A DNA stretch of 64,000 nt from positions 558,001 through 622,000 of the forward strand of contig NC_017025.1 of NCBI RefSeq assembly GCF_000455605.1, in the 5' to 3' direction. A model generated the notes under the pieces. That model was not told the DNA's origin, made no database searches, and was given only the letters and a program-made list of their open reading frames with translations. Positions 34,672-42,558 of the stretch are shown here, piece by piece (position 1 is the stretch's first letter; each line of letters starts with the position of its first letter). This DNA is from Flavobacterium indicum GPTSA100-9 = DSM 17447 (lineage in GTDB: Bacteria; Bacteroidota; Bacteroidia; Flavobacteriales; Flavobacteriaceae). The position numbers were made by a program, and so were the translations under genes.

Positions 34672-34679
34672 CAAAAATA
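34672..34679 (-). promoter_or_regulatory. Putative -7 promoter box for gldA
   Basis: TATTTTTG on the minus strand, an exact TAnnTTTG match 15 bp before the gldA ATG, giving a short leader. Confidence 0.55.
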
Positions 34680-34730
34680 ATAAAATAAAGTTATAAGCGT
34701 ATAGATAAAATAAAGTTAAGAAATATTCAT

Positions 34731-34764
34731 TTTGTTTAAATATTTTGTAAATTTGTTAAACAAA
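34731..34764 (+). promoter_or_regulatory. Promoter and putative TetR autoregulatory operator
   Basis: A TAAATTTG -7 box (34748-34755) overlaps a 13-bp palindrome TTTGTTAAACAAA (34752-34764; arms TTTGTT/AACAAA). A related half-site TTTGTTTAAA is at 34731-34740. It lies 15 bp before the TetR-family start, where such a repressor would bind its own promoter and control the photolyase operon. Confidence 0.5.
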
Positions 34765-34779
34765 AAAATAACTTAAATT

Positions 34780-35454
34780 ATGGCAAAGAAAAAAATAACC
34801 GAAATAAATAAAGATACTGTGGTGTCTTTTTATATGGATCATGTGCTTTTAAAAGGTCACAAGCCACATTCAGTATATGAGTTTGCTAAGATTAATGGTA
34901 TTGAAGAATCGGAGTTCTATAAATATTTTGCTTCTTTCGAGGCGTTAGAAGAACAGTTTTTTTCTGATATGTTTCATTATACATTAGAATTATTAAATAA
35001 AACGGCTGAATATGAAAATTATGATGCTGCACAAAAATTGTCTTGTTTTTATTTTACATTTTTTGAAATAGCTACTGCCAATAGAAGTTTTGTTGTGTAC
35101 TTGCTTAAACAAGAAAAAATGCCGCTGAAGAATCTTATGAAGCTAAAACAACTTCGTAAAGAGTTTTTGTCTTATGTTAAAACGGTTTTGGAAACCCCTT
35201 ATAGAATTGAAAATCAAAAAATAACAGATATTCAAAATCGAGTGGTGCATGAAGGGGCTTGGTTGCAATTCATGTCTGTCCTTAAGTATTGGATAGAAGA
35301 TACATCAACTAGTTTTGAAAAAACGGATGTGTTTATTGAAAAATCAGTGAAAGCTAGTTTTGATGTGGTGTATAATGTTCCGATTGAAAGTATTCTCGAT
35401 TTTGGAAAATTTATTTGGAAAGAACGATTTGGAAATTTTAATTCAAAAAAATGA
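34780..35454 (+). CDS. TetR-family transcriptional regulator
   Basis: 224 residues. The N-terminal DNA-binding segment is 'VVSFYMDHVLLKGHKPHSVYEFAKINGIEESEFYKYFASFEALEEQFFSDMF', the TetR helix-turn-helix pattern, followed by an all-helical ligand domain ('YFTFFEIATANRSFVVYLLKQEKMPLKNLMKLKQLRKEFL'). First gene of the photolyase/cryptochrome run; the next gene starts 82 bp downstream. It probably controls this cluster; the ligand is unknown. In several other bacteria comparable clusters use MerR-type (LitR) light regulators, which are not seen here. Confidence 0.85.
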   Translation: MAKKKITEINKDTVVSFYMDHVLLKGHKPHSVYEFAKINGIEESEFYKYFASFEALEEQFFSDMFHYTLELLNKTAEYENYDAAQKLSCFYFTFFEIATANRSFVVYLLKQEKMPLKNLMKLKQLRKEFLSYVKTVLETPYRIENQKITDIQNRVVHEGAWLQFMSVLKYWIEDTSTSFEKTDVFIEKSVKASFDVVYNVPIESILDFGKFIWKERFGNFNSKK

Positions 35455-35536
35455 TATCCCAACCAATAAATTTTAATATCCTATTGTTAAATAAGGGGAT
35501 TCTATAGGTTTCCACTGAAAAATATAACTTAAACAG

Positions 35537-36844
35537 ATGAAAAAAATAGATTCTATTCCAACGAATAAAGTGGAACGTGTAGCTAAATTAGTTACTACCG
35601 GTGTTAAAGTAGGTGGGAATTATTTAAAATACTACGGCGAAAAGGTGGTTAATCCAAATTTAACAAAGGATAAATTGCATGAGAATAATGCTGCTGATAT
35701 TTATGACGGATTAAAAGAATTAAAAGGCAGTGCTTTAAAAGTGGCTCAGATGTTGAGCATGGAGAAAAATTTATTGCCTCAGTCTTATGTTGAAAAATTT
35801 TCGTTGTCGCAATTTTCTGTTCCGCCTTTATCGGCACCCTTAGTTCGCAAAACGTTTAAAAATTATTTTAAAAAATATCCAGAGGAATTGTTTGATGAAT
35901 TTGCGCCCGATTCTATTAACGCAGCGAGTATTGGTCAAGTACATCAAGCCAAAAAATATGGGAAAGATTTAGCGGTAAAAATTCAATATCCTGGTGTAAG
36001 AGAAAGTATCAGTACTGATATCGCACTGGTGAAGCCTATCGCGGTGCGAATGTTTAATTTGCAAGGTACTTCAGATGAATATTTTCAAGAAGTGGAGGAT
36101 AAATTAACAGAAGAAACGGATTATCAATTAGAATTGAAACAAAGTGAAGCTGTTCGTAAGGAATGTGAAGTGATCGAAAATTTAAAATTTCCAAGTTATT
36201 ATCCTGAGTTGTCTTCGGATAAAATCATTACAATGGATTGGATGAAAGGTGTGCATTTATCTGAATTTTGCAAAACGGAAGTTTCTCAAGATAAACGAAA
36301 CAAACTAGGTCAAACGCTTTGGAATTTTTATATGTTTCAAATTCATCAATTAAAAAAGTTTCATGCTGACCCGCATCCAGGTAATTTTTTAGTCGATGAT
36401 CAAGCCAATTTAATTGCGATTGATTTTGGTTGTATGAAACAAATTCCAGATTCATTTTATAAACCTTATTTTGAAGTCTCTACACCAAGTGCTTTGGCAA
36501 ATGCAGACTATTTCAAGGAGAAATTAGTTGAATTAGAAATTTTAAAACCAACGGATAGTACTAAAGAAATTGAATTTTTTACCGCAATGTTTCATGAATT
36601 GTTAACGGTTTTTACAGAACCCATTCACAAACCTGAATTTGATTTTGCCAATCCTGTATTTTTTGGAAAAATAGCAGCGCTAAGTGAAAAATTTGCAAAC
36701 GACAAGCAATTGCGTAAAATGAATGGGAATCGAGGTTCTAAGCATTTTATTTATGTTAATCGAACGTTTTTTGGTTTGTATAATTTAATGTTTGATATCA
36801 AAGCCAAAATTAAAATTAACGATTTTGAAAAATACTTATCATAA
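35537..36844 (+). CDS. AarF/ABC1/UbiB-family atypical kinase
   Basis: 435 residues of the UbiB/ABC1/ADCK family. Seen: '[31 protein letters not shown]' (Ala-rich loop and Lys), '[20 protein letters not shown]', '[13 protein letters not shown]', catalytic loop '[36 protein letters not shown]' with the DPHPGN motif and a DFG-type metal site. The N-terminal motif usually reading KxGQ is '[14 protein letters not shown]' here (Gly replaced by Ala). The family is tied to isoprenoid-quinone metabolism; in this cluster its substrate is unknown. Confidence 0.88.
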   Translation: MKKIDSIPTNKVERVAKLVTTGVKVGGNYLKYYGEKVVNPNLTKDKLHENNAADIYDGLKELKGSALKVAQMLSMEKNLLPQSYVEKFSLSQFSVPPLSAPLVRKTFKNYFKKYPEELFDEFAPDSINAASIGQVHQAKKYGKDLAVKIQYPGVRESISTDIALVKPIAVRMFNLQGTSDEYFQEVEDKLTEETDYQLELKQSEAVRKECEVIENLKFPSYYPELSSDKIITMDWMKGVHLSEFCKTEVSQDKRNKLGQTLWNFYMFQIHQLKKFHADPHPGNFLVDDQANLIAIDFGCMKQIPDSFYKPYFEVSTPSALANADYFKEKLVELEILKPTDSTKEIEFFTAMFHELLTVFTEPIHKPEFDFANPVFFGKIAALSEKFANDKQLRKMNGNRGSKHFIYVNRTFFGLYNLMFDIKAKIKINDFEKYLS

Positions 36845-36974
36845 AGGGAATAAGTCTTATTTGCCAAGTAAAATTTGTGCCTCTTGTGAGAAACCATTTT
36901 CTTGGAGAAAAAAATGGGAGAAAAATTGGGATGAAGTAAAATATTGTAGCGATGCTTGTAGAAAAAGGAAGTAA
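36825..36974 (+). CDS. DUF2256 small zinc-finger-like protein
   Basis: About 49 residues ending '[38 protein letters not shown]', the DUF2256 pattern with a CxxC...CxxxC metal site and the [13 protein letters not shown] core. No ATG is available: the frame opens at a TTG at 36792, but the TTG at 36825 gives the family-like opening 'KNTYHKGNK' and is chosen here. It overlaps the UbiB gene end by 20 bp and the cryptochrome start by 23 bp. DUF2256 genes often accompany CRY-DASH and FeS photolyases; function unknown. Confidence 0.8.
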   Translation: MKNTYHKGNKSYLPSKICASCEKPFSWRKKWEKNWDEVKYCSDACRKRK

Positions 36975-38265
36975 AAAAATCATTTGGTTTAGGAATAATT
37001 TGCGTACACACGATGCTGCTTTTTGGAATCATATTCAAAAAGAGGATGAGGTAATTGCACTCTATTGTTTGGAACCAGAATGGTTAAAACCTACTTCTTT
37101 TGGCTGGAAAAAAATGGAAGTCTTTCGGGCTCAATTTTTAGTAGAAACGTTGCGAGACTTACAACTACAATTGTCTAAAAATAATATTTCTTTTTATTTT
37201 TTTCAATGTCAGGCGGTTCAGGCTTTTGAAGAAATTTATACTAGTTTTCCATTTGATACTATCATTACACAAAATGAATGGACTCAAGAAGAAGTTGAGG
37301 TTGAAAATAAAGTCAGAACTGCTTTCCCCAACGTTAGCTTGAAAACGGATTACGACCAATTTTTAATTGAACCTGCTCAATTGCCTTTTTCTCTAAACGA
37401 TTTACCCAATGTTTTTACGTCTTACCGCAAAAAAGTGGAACAAAAATGGGCTGTTAATGAAGTGATTCCTAAGGCAAATTATTTGTTTAAAAAAATAGAT
37501 TTACCCTTTTCTTCTGCTGTACCTACTGTTGAAGAATTGGGGTATTCTTCTTTACAGGTAGATGAACGTTCGGCTTTTCCTTTCAAAGGCGGTGAATCTG
37601 AGGCGTTACAACATCTGAAAAAATACATTTGGGAACACCAACAAATAAAAACTTATAAGGATACCAGAAATGAATTGGTGGGTATTCAATACAGTACCAA
37701 ATTGGCTCCTTGGCTAGCAAATGGCTCGCTTTCCGTTCGAACGGTGTATCATGAAGTGAGAAAGTTTGAACAGGAAGTCTTAGAAAATGATTCAACCTAT
37801 TGGGTCTTATTCGAATTGTTGTGGCGCGACTTTTTTAAATGTGTTAGTATTAAATACGGAAATCAATTGTTTCAACTTTCAGGGATTTTAAACCGAAATT
37901 ATAATTGGAAAAGAAATGAAAAAGTAATTGCTGATTGGATCAATGGGAATACCCGTTATGATTTTATCAACGCGAATATGTTGGAGTTAAAAAATACGGG
38001 ATGGATGAGTAATCGAGGAAGACAAAATGTAGCGAGTTATTTTGCAAAAGAAATGGAACAAGATTGGCGAATTGGGGCGAGTTATTTTGAAGCTTTTTTG
38101 ATAGATTATGATGTGCATTCCAATTATGGGAACTGGAATTATTTAGCTGGTGTTGGAAATGATCCGCGAGACCGTAAGTTTAATATAGAATTACAAGCTA
38201 AAAACTACGATAATTATTATGTTTTTCGCAATCTTTGGTTAACTAAAAAAGCGGTAGAATTATGA
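36952..38265 (+). CDS. DASH-family cryptochrome
   Basis: 437 residues. The N-terminal photolyase domain ('[38 protein letters not shown]', about residues 8-130) binds the folate antenna. The C-terminal FAD domain has the DASH signatures '[24 protein letters not shown]', '[73 protein letters not shown]'. CRY-DASH proteins repair CPDs in single-stranded DNA and act in blue-light signalling. The start overlaps DUF2256; its stop overlaps the next ATG (4 bp). Confidence 0.94.
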   Translation: MLVEKGSKKIIWFRNNLRTHDAAFWNHIQKEDEVIALYCLEPEWLKPTSFGWKKMEVFRAQFLVETLRDLQLQLSKNNISFYFFQCQAVQAFEEIYTSFPFDTIITQNEWTQEEVEVENKVRTAFPNVSLKTDYDQFLIEPAQLPFSLNDLPNVFTSYRKKVEQKWAVNEVIPKANYLFKKIDLPFSSAVPTVEELGYSSLQVDERSAFPFKGGESEALQHLKKYIWEHQQIKTYKDTRNELVGIQYSTKLAPWLANGSLSVRTVYHEVRKFEQEVLENDSTYWVLFELLWRDFFKCVSIKYGNQLFQLSGILNRNYNWKRNEKVIADWINGNTRYDFINANMLELKNTGWMSNRGRQNVASYFAKEMEQDWRIGASYFEAFLIDYDVHSNYGNWNYLAGVGNDPRDRKFNIELQAKNYDNYYVFRNLWLTKKAVEL

Positions 38266-39788
38266 TTTTGCGCTTGCTTTTAGGTGATCAATTGAATGAT
38301 GCTCATTCTTGGTTTCAGGAACAAGATCAGTCGAATTACTTGTATGTAATGATGGAGGTGCAATCGGAAACGAATTATGTAAAACAGCACAAACAAAAGA
38401 TTGTCGCTTTTTTTTCTGCTATGCGAAATTTTGCAGAAACTTTAAGTTCAAAAGGTTGTCAGGTATATTATATAAAAATTAATGATTCGCTTAACAAGCA
38501 TTCTTTTGAAGAAAATATAAAGGGGCTAATTGAATCCTTTTCAATAACGGCTATACACTATCAATTGCCCGATGAATATCGATTATACCAAGTGTTTAAA
38601 AATTTTAAATCGATATTTTCTCTTGAAGTTAAGGCTTTTGAAACGGAACATTTTTTCTGTAGTTTGTCTGAAATTGCAGAATTGGGTAAAGAAAAAAAAT
38701 ACTATTTGCTTGAAAACTTTTACCGGCACCTAAGAAAAAAACACCAAGTTCTTGTAATAAACGATAAACCGTTGGGAGGAAAATGGAATTTTGATGCAGA
38801 AAATAGAAATAAATGGAAAAATCAAGTTCCTATTCCTCATGTAGTCCACTTCAAAAATGATGTTTCAGATGTGGTTGAGGATTTAAAGGCTATGAATATT
38901 GAAACCTTTGGGAAATTTACTTCTATTTCGAACTATCCCAAGTCAAGAGAACAGGCCTTGTTGCAATTAGACTATTTTATAACACATTTATTGCCTCATT
39001 TTGGAACGTATCAAGACGCCATGCATACTGATGAGGTATGGTTGTTTCATTCTAATTTGTCCTTTGCCATGAATGTAAAAATGTTGAGCCCTAATGAAGT
39101 GGTTCAAAAAGTAGAAGATTATTACGGAACTAATCAAGATAAGGTAGGTTTGGCACAAGTAGAAGGATTTATTCGGCAAATTTTAGGTTGGAGAGAATTT
39201 GTAAGAATGGTGTATTGGAATAAATTTAATGAGTTGAAATCTGGCAATTTTTTAGAACATGAACGCGCATTGCCCGAAGTTTACTGGACGGGAAAATCGA
39301 AAATGAAATGTGTAGCAACTTGTGCGCAAAATTCGTTAGATCATGCTTATGCACATCACATTCAACGATTAATGGTTTTAGGAAACTATGCACTTTTAAT
39401 GGAATCTCATCCAGATGAAGTAGATGCATGGTATTTGGGCGTTTATGTTGATGCAATAGAATGGGTTCAATTGCCAAATACTAGAGGTATGAGTCAGTTT
39501 GCAGATGGAGGTATTGTAGCTACTAAGCCCTATATTTCTTCGGCCAACTATATTGATAAAATGAGTAATTATTGTGCTTCTTGTTCTTTTGATAAAAAAA
39601 CCAAAACGGAAGAAAATAGTTGCCCGTTCAATAGTCTGTATTGGCATTTTTTAGATCGAAATAGAAATCGGTTGGAATCCAATCAACGTATGAAAATGAT
39701 GTATGCTATGATGAATAAAATGGACCAACAAGAATTGAGTAAAATAAATGAACGCGCACATTTTTTAATTGAAAAAAGAAACCTATAG
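38262..39788 (+). CDS. FeS-containing bacterial cryptochrome/photolyase (PhrB-like (6-4) photolyase family)
   Basis: 508 residues of the deoxyribodipyrimidine photolyase-related family. It opens 'LRLLLGDQLNDAHSWFQEQDQSNYLYVMMEVQSETNYVKQHKQKIVAFFSAMRNFA'. The C-terminal half has 'QVEGFIRQILGWREFVRMVYW', 'CVATCAQNSLDHAYAHHIQRLMVLGNYALL' and 'YCASCSFDKKTKTEENSCPFNSLYWHFLDRN', which supply the four FeS-cluster cysteines. PhrB of Agrobacterium is a (6-4) photolyase of this class with a DMRL antenna. Translationally coupled to the CRY-DASH gene. Confidence 0.92.
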   Translation: MILRLLLGDQLNDAHSWFQEQDQSNYLYVMMEVQSETNYVKQHKQKIVAFFSAMRNFAETLSSKGCQVYYIKINDSLNKHSFEENIKGLIESFSITAIHYQLPDEYRLYQVFKNFKSIFSLEVKAFETEHFFCSLSEIAELGKEKKYYLLENFYRHLRKKHQVLVINDKPLGGKWNFDAENRNKWKNQVPIPHVVHFKNDVSDVVEDLKAMNIETFGKFTSISNYPKSREQALLQLDYFITHLLPHFGTYQDAMHTDEVWLFHSNLSFAMNVKMLSPNEVVQKVEDYYGTNQDKVGLAQVEGFIRQILGWREFVRMVYWNKFNELKSGNFLEHERALPEVYWTGKSKMKCVATCAQNSLDHAYAHHIQRLMVLGNYALLMESHPDEVDAWYLGVYVDAIEWVQLPNTRGMSQFADGGIVATKPYISSANYIDKMSNYCASCSFDKKTKTEENSCPFNSLYWHFLDRNRNRLESNQRMKMMYAMMNKMDQQELSKINERAHFLIEKRNL

Positions 39789-39793
39789 AGTGT

Positions 39794-40105
39794 ATGAGTG
39801 GAACAAAAATTATAGCGTTAAGACCGAATGCTGCATTTTCAGAAACTGAAATAGATCGAATTATTGAAATGGCTTGGGAAGACCGAACTCCTTTTGAGGC
39901 TATTGAGTACCAATTTGGTATTCCTGAAAAAGAGGTCATTCAAATCATGCGAAAAGAATTGAAACGTTCGTCTTTTAATTTGTGGAGAAAGCGTGTCAAT
40001 TCGGGGGTTAGTCAAAAACATGCACAGAAGCGAAACCCCGAAATAAATCGCTTTAAATGTACTTTACAAAGACAAATCACAGGAAATAAAATATCAAAAA
40101 GATAA
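39794..40105 (+). CDS. TIGR03643/DUF2805 family protein
   Basis: 103 residues; 'LRPNAAFSETEIDRIIEMAWEDRTPFEAIEYQFGIPEKEVIQIMRKELKRSSFNLWRKRV' is the family core, with a helix-turn-helix look. A basic C-terminus follows ('KHAQKRNPEINRFKC'). The family is known chiefly from association with cryptochrome/photolyase clusters; it could be a DNA-binding protein, but this is inference. It starts 5 bp after the FeS photolyase gene. Confidence 0.82.
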   Translation: MSGTKIIALRPNAAFSETEIDRIIEMAWEDRTPFEAIEYQFGIPEKEVIQIMRKELKRSSFNLWRKRVNSGVSQKHAQKRNPEINRFKCTLQRQITGNKISKR

Positions 40106-40110
40106 AAGCT

Positions 40111-40794
40111 ATGAAAAAATTTTTAATTATTGGGGGAAGTAAAGGAATAACAAAAGAGGTGGTGCAGCAACTTTCTGCTCAGGGCGATTTTTGTTACGTT
40201 GTTTCAAGGACGGCACCCGATTTTCCGTTTAACGGAACTCATTTTGCCTTGAATGTGCTAACAGACGAATTGCCAACTATAGATGCTATTGACGGTATTG
40301 TATATGGAGTAGGGACAATTAACTTAAAGCCGTTTCATCGACTTACTATGGATGATTTTGCAAATGATTGGCAAGTGAATGTAATGGGGGCTGTTAAAGT
40401 GATGCAACATTATTTACCTCAATTAAAACTTGCCAATCAAGGGAGTGTGGTTCTGTTTAGTTCGGTGGCAGCACAACGCGGTATGCCATTTCACGCCAGT
40501 ATTGGTGCAGCTAAAGGTGCTGTGGAAGGATTGGTAAAGAGTTTGGCAGCTGAATTGGCGCCTAAAATACGAGTAAATGCTATTGCTCCTTCCATTGTTG
40601 ATACACCTCTTGCAGCCGGAATCCTAAGAAATGAAACTGTAAAAGAAAATATGGTAGCAAAACATCCATTAAAACGGATTTTACAACCTGAGGATGTAGC
40701 CAAAACGGTTGTTTTTTTACTTAATGATTCCTCAAATGGTATAACCGGACAAATATTTATTCAAGATAACGGACTGATTTCAATCAGCAACTAA
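40111..40794 (+). CDS. Short-chain dehydrogenase/reductase, atypical active site
   Basis: 227 residues with a Rossmann fold ('KKFLIIGGSKGITKEVVQQL', 'GIVYGVGTINLKPFHRLTMDDF', 'KIRVNAIAPSIVDTPLAAGIL', 'EDVAKTVVFLLNDSSNGITGQIFIQDNG'). The catalytic Ser region 'VVLFSSVAAQRGMPFHASIGAAKGAVEGL' keeps Ser and Lys, but the YxxxK tyrosine is Ile. It is either a non-catalytic SDR or uses another acid. Located between the TIGR03643 gene and folE; a pterin or chromophore substrate is a guess from context. Confidence 0.85.
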   Translation: MKKFLIIGGSKGITKEVVQQLSAQGDFCYVVSRTAPDFPFNGTHFALNVLTDELPTIDAIDGIVYGVGTINLKPFHRLTMDDFANDWQVNVMGAVKVMQHYLPQLKLANQGSVVLFSSVAAQRGMPFHASIGAAKGAVEGLVKSLAAELAPKIRVNAIAPSIVDTPLAAGILRNETVKENMVAKHPLKRILQPEDVAKTVVFLLNDSSNGITGQIFIQDNGLISISN

Positions 40795-40805
40795 AAAAAA
40801 TAGTT

Positions 40806-41492
40806 ATGACAAAGTACCCAACAGTTGATACATCAAAATTAGTCTCTTTTTCTATTGATGAAATAGGAGATAACCATTTATTTACTTCTGTAGAAACTCC
40901 CATGAAAGCGGATGCTTTTCTCTTGTCTGATGATGAGAAAAAAGATAAAATCGCCTTTCATTTTAAGGAAATAATGGAAGTTTTAGGACTCGATTTAACA
41001 GATGATTCCTTAAAAGGGACTCCACAACGTGTGGCCAAAATGTATATCGATGAGATTTTTTGTGGCTTGAATCCAGCGAACAAACCTCATGTGGCTCTTT
41101 TTGAAAATAAATACCAATACAACCAAATGCTTGTAGAGAAGAATATTACGTTCTATTCTAATTGCGAACATCATTTTGTCCCTATTTTTGGTAAAATACA
41201 TGTGGCGTATATTTCAAAAGGAAAAGTAATTGGGCTTTCAAAAATAAATCGAATTGTGCAATATTTTGCTCAACGACCACAGGTTCAAGAACGTCTTACA
41301 ATACAAATTGGTATAGAATTACAACAGATTTTAGAAACAGAAGACATCGCCGTAATTGTCGATGCAAAACATTTGTGTGTGTCTTCTCGAGGCATTAAAG
41401 ATGAAAGTTCGGCTACGGTAACCAGTTACTATGGAGGAATATTTCAAAACGAGCAAAAAATGATGGAACTACATAATTATTTGAAAATGTAG
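40806..41492 (+). CDS. folE: GTP cyclohydrolase I
   Basis: 228 residues. Active-site and zinc ligands are seen in 'ITFYSNCEHHFVPIFGKIHVAYISKGKVIGLSKINRIV', 'RPQVQERLTIQIGIELQQIL' and 'VIVDAKHLCVSSRGIKDESSATVTSYYGG'. It converts GTP to dihydroneopterin triphosphate, the first step to folate and pterins. As the last gene of the photolyase/cryptochrome run it probably boosts folate antenna (MTHF) supply rather than being the only folE of the cell. Confidence 0.93.
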   Translation: MTKYPTVDTSKLVSFSIDEIGDNHLFTSVETPMKADAFLLSDDEKKDKIAFHFKEIMEVLGLDLTDDSLKGTPQRVAKMYIDEIFCGLNPANKPHVALFENKYQYNQMLVEKNITFYSNCEHHFVPIFGKIHVAYISKGKVIGLSKINRIVQYFAQRPQVQERLTIQIGIELQQILETEDIAVIVDAKHLCVSSRGIKDESSATVTSYYGGIFQNEQKMMELHNYLKM

Positions 41493-41512
41493 TGAAGAAC
41501 TGAAACTTTTTA

Positions 41513-41520
41513 TATATTTG
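41513..41520 (+). promoter_or_regulatory. Putative -7 promoter box of the pheA leader transcript
   Basis: TATATTTG, an exact TAnnTTTG match 20 bp upstream of the leader peptide ATG. Confidence 0.55.
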
Positions 41521-41539
41521 CCTTTCATAAAACAAAAAA

Positions 41540-41620
41540 ATGAACAACTTATTTACTTATTTCAACAATTTCTTTTTCTATTTCTGGTGCCAGAAACGGG
41601 ATTGTTATTGTGTAAACTAA
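41540..41620 (+). CDS. Phe/Tyr-rich leader peptide of the pheA operon
   Basis: A 26-codon ORF: MNNLFTYFNNFFFYFWC followed by QKRDCYCVN. It has six Phe, three Tyr and one Trp codon, with 'FFFYFW' packed at codons 11-16. The antiterminator arm CGGGATT is formed by codons 20-22. Peptide composition matches the pathway of the gene it precedes, so ribosome stalling when Phe/Tyr/Trp-tRNA is uncharged would allow pheA expression. Confidence 0.88.
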   Translation: MNNLFTYFNNFFFYFWCQKRDCYCVN

Positions 41621-41680
41621 AGTTGGTAAAAGTATATATAATATAATCCCGGTGTAAGCTTACATCGGGATTTTTTTTTT
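41597..41680 (+). promoter_or_regulatory. Transcription attenuator before pheA
   Basis: Terminator: AATCCCG, one unpaired G, TGTAA (41643-41654) pairs with TTACA, T, CGGGATT (to 41670), followed by ten T. Antiterminator: CGGGATT at 41597-41603, inside the leader ORF, is an exact copy of the terminator's right arm and can capture AATCCCG (41643-41649). The two structures exclude each other. Confidence 0.85.
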
Positions 41681-41691
41681 AAAATAAGTTT

Positions 41692-42516
41692 ATGAAAGTA
41701 GCAATTCAAGGTATTCAAGGTTCTTTTCATCAGCAAGTAGCACATCAGTATTTTGATGAAACTATAGAGGTGGTGGAATGTAAAACTTTTAAAGATGTAG
41801 CCAAACAATTGGCAAAAAATGAAGTTGATTTTGGTATTATGGCTATAGAAAATTCAATTGCTGGAGCTTTATTGCCTAATTATGCACTAATTGATACGTA
41901 TCAATTCAATGTTGTAGGCGAATATTATTTAAAAATAAGCTTGAATGTAATGGCTTTACCTGGACAAAAAATCGAGGAAATTCAAGAAATTCATTCGCAT
42001 CCAATTGCCTTGTTACAATGCGCTAAATTTCTAGAAAAGCATAAACATATTAAAATCATTGAAAGCGATGATACGGCTATTGCCGCCAAAAATATTTTTG
42101 AAAATCAAACAAAAGGCGTTGCGGCACTTGCAGGACCAACAGCTGCAGTAATTTTTAATTTGGAAATTTTAGCTCCTGAAGTTCAATCGGTGGAAAGTAG
42201 CATTACTCGTTTTATGATTTTAGAAAAAGAAATAACCAATTATCAGTCTAAAAAAATCAATAAAGCTTCTTTAAAGTTTCAATTAGACGATACGCCCGGT
42301 AGTTTGGCAACGGTGCTCAATGTGTTGCATAATTGCAAGTTGAATGTTACAAAAATTCAGTCTTTACCAATAATTGAAACACCATTTCACTATTCTTTTT
42401 TTATTGATGTTGTTTTTGATAAGTACCCTCACTATGAAAAAGCAAAAAAAGTAATGGAATTGATGACTAAACAATTTAAAGTATTAGGGGAATATCCTCT
42501 AGGAAATCAAATATAA
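41692..42516 (+). CDS. pheA: Prephenate dehydratase
   Basis: 274 residues, monofunctional (no chorismate mutase domain). 'MKVAIQGIQGSFHQQVAHQYF' opens the catalytic domain; 'DFGIMAIENSIAGALLPNYALI', 'SHPIALLQCAKFLEKH', 'VESSITRFMILEKE' are family blocks. A C-terminal ACT domain ('DDTPGSLATVLNVLHNCKLNVTKIQSLPI') gives Phe feedback, with 'QSLP' where many enzymes have 'ESRP'. It decarboxylates and dehydrates prephenate to phenylpyruvate. The ATG is 12 bp after the attenuator T-run. Confidence 0.95.
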   Translation: MKVAIQGIQGSFHQQVAHQYFDETIEVVECKTFKDVAKQLAKNEVDFGIMAIENSIAGALLPNYALIDTYQFNVVGEYYLKISLNVMALPGQKIEEIQEIHSHPIALLQCAKFLEKHKHIKIIESDDTAIAAKNIFENQTKGVAALAGPTAAVIFNLEILAPEVQSVESSITRFMILEKEITNYQSKKINKASLKFQLDDTPGSLATVLNVLHNCKLNVTKIQSLPIIETPFHYSFFIDVVFDKYPHYEKAKKVMELMTKQFKVLGEYPLGNQI

Positions 42517-42558
42517 ACGGAAAATAAATTTTAAATTTACAACATTATAAAATTAGCT

